NCBI GenBank assembly: GCA_958510875.1
Contig: OY294070.1
Location: 14,995,631 to 15,059,630 of the forward strand
Reading direction: 5' to 3'
Length of the DNA stretch: 64,000 nucleotides
DNA from: Endomychus coccineus
Lineage: Eukaryota > Arthropoda > Insecta > Coleoptera > Endomychidae
Shown: piece after piece, positions 63,183 through 64,000 of the stretch
Numbering within the stretch: the first letter of the stretch is position 1
How the letters are laid out: each line of letters begins with the position of its first letter
Notes under the pieces: model-generated
The model's input: only the letters and a program-made list of their open reading frames with translations
Database searches by the model: none
What the model was told of the DNA's origin: nothing
Position numbers and translations under genes: made by a program

Positions 63183-64000
63183 TACCGGGATATCAACAAT
63201 TATCTTGGTCAAGGGTGGTTGTGGAATCTAAAACGTATGTCTTAGCTTACGTTTGAAATAATTATGTCACTGTCACACTGACATCATCAATAACCTACAA
63301 ATTTCATACCTATTTATTTCAGTTGTGAAACAATAATGAACTACAAATTAAAAATTATCTTGGTCAAGGGTGGTTGTGGAATGTAAAACGTGTGTCTTAC
63401 TTTAAATTTTTGAATATGTTTTGTTGTGTCAGAATCTGTTGAGTCATTGTGCTGAAATTTTCTAATCCAGTTTTTGAATCATGCCTCTTACCACACAGCA
63501 CAAAATTTTCATGATTGAAGCCTATTTTCGAACGGGTGCGCTAGTTAATGGAAATTGGCAATACAGTCAACGTTTGTGTTTGGACAATTTTCGAGAGCAC
63601 GTCCCAAACGTGGCAATATTACCGGACAATTTTTATGCGTGCCTTACAAATTGTGTTGAAGTGTGGCTCATAAAAAAGGTGCTGGTAGACCAAGAGTTCG
63701 TACAGAAGAGGTTGTCAATGACGTTCGTCAACGTATGGAAGAGGAGCCTGCAAAACATTTGAAACGTCTTTCTCAGGAAATTGGACTTTCTTATGGAACA
63801 TGTCAGAAGATTTTAAAGAAAGACTTGAACATGCGTCCATATAAGATGCAAGCACATCAAGCTCTTCTGTCCGCAGGCCACCCCAGACCTTGCTTACTGC
63901 CATTGGTTTGTCAATAATTTAATGAATGACGATCTTCTGGACTTAACTTTTTTTCTGACGAAGCGTGGTTCCACCTTTCGGGATACATCAATTCTCAAAA
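63183..64000 (+). mobile_element. Tc1/mariner-type element copy 2, cut by window edge
   Basis: It starts TACCGGGATATCAACAATTA and has the same long terminal region as the copy at 1164, including the doubled AATTATCTTGGTCAAGG module. The right end lies beyond the window. Confidence 0.85.
63481..64000 (+). pseudogene. mariner-type transposase copy 2, frameshifted, 3'-partial
   Basis: It starts MPLTTQHKIFMIEAYFRTGA and lacks the stop seen in copy 1. A 19-base deletion after TNCVEV (near 63666) shifts the frame. RTEEVVNDVRQRMEEEPAKH and LSYGTCQKILKKDLNMRPYK continue in the next frame, the DNA-binding half. A further shift precedes a peptide like DLTFFSDEAWFHLSGYINSQ, which holds the first catalytic D (FSDEAW). 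The remaining catalytic part is outside the window. Confidence 0.82.

Overview
The window looks like a piece of an AT-rich insect nuclear genome, possibly a beetle (that rank is a guess). The evidence is GT-AG introns of up to about 12.5 kb, arthropod-type protein sequences, and a heavy load of mariner, Tc1, hAT, Helitron-like, LINE and Penelope-like DNA. Four host genes can be assembled exon by exon with matching splice phases. They are Nup88 (+, ten exons, 766-22635, N-terminus left of the window), a sarcoplasmic calcium-binding-type EF-hand gene (-, five exons, 45893-25586), Vps29 (-, 51453-50554) and Rev1 (+, ten exons, 53044-62814). Nup88 and the EF-hand gene are convergent; Vps29 and Rev1 are divergent, with a frameshifted THAP-type zinc-finger fragment between them.

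Nearly everything else is mobile or repeated DNA, mostly inside introns. Nup88 introns hold an internally deleted mariner-like copy (1164-2086), a 2.4 kb DDE transposon with an intact 362-codon transposase inserted in the middle of an older palindrome (2371-5489), a Helitron-like copy with a helicase tail fused to an endonuclease (8649-10290), a foldback element followed by twelve copies of a 289 bp satellite (12192-16275), and a jockey-type LINE broken by a foldback element and a 948 bp GC-rich insertion (17760-21870). A 347 bp tandem array follows the Nup88 poly(A) signal. The EF-hand gene's introns hold a degenerate Helitron-like/LINE chimera, a second tandem array, foldback elements, a Tc1 pseudogene and Penelope-like pieces. 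From 46.5 to 50 kb lies a LINE graveyard. Rev1 introns hold a nested set of foldback and hAT elements, a mariner, a Penelope-like endonuclease scrap and two MITEs that share one TA.

The strongest candidate for something undescribed is a group of large palindromic (foldback) elements inserted at TA. Their termini differ (GTCCAGGC, GTCGAGGAAA, TACAGGGTGA) but their arms share modules. The terminal arm of one of them, plus its flank, has become the unit of the 289 bp satellite. The elements do not act as a pathway. The host genes serve nuclear export (Nup88), calcium buffering, retromer sorting (Vps29) and translesion DNA synthesis (Rev1).
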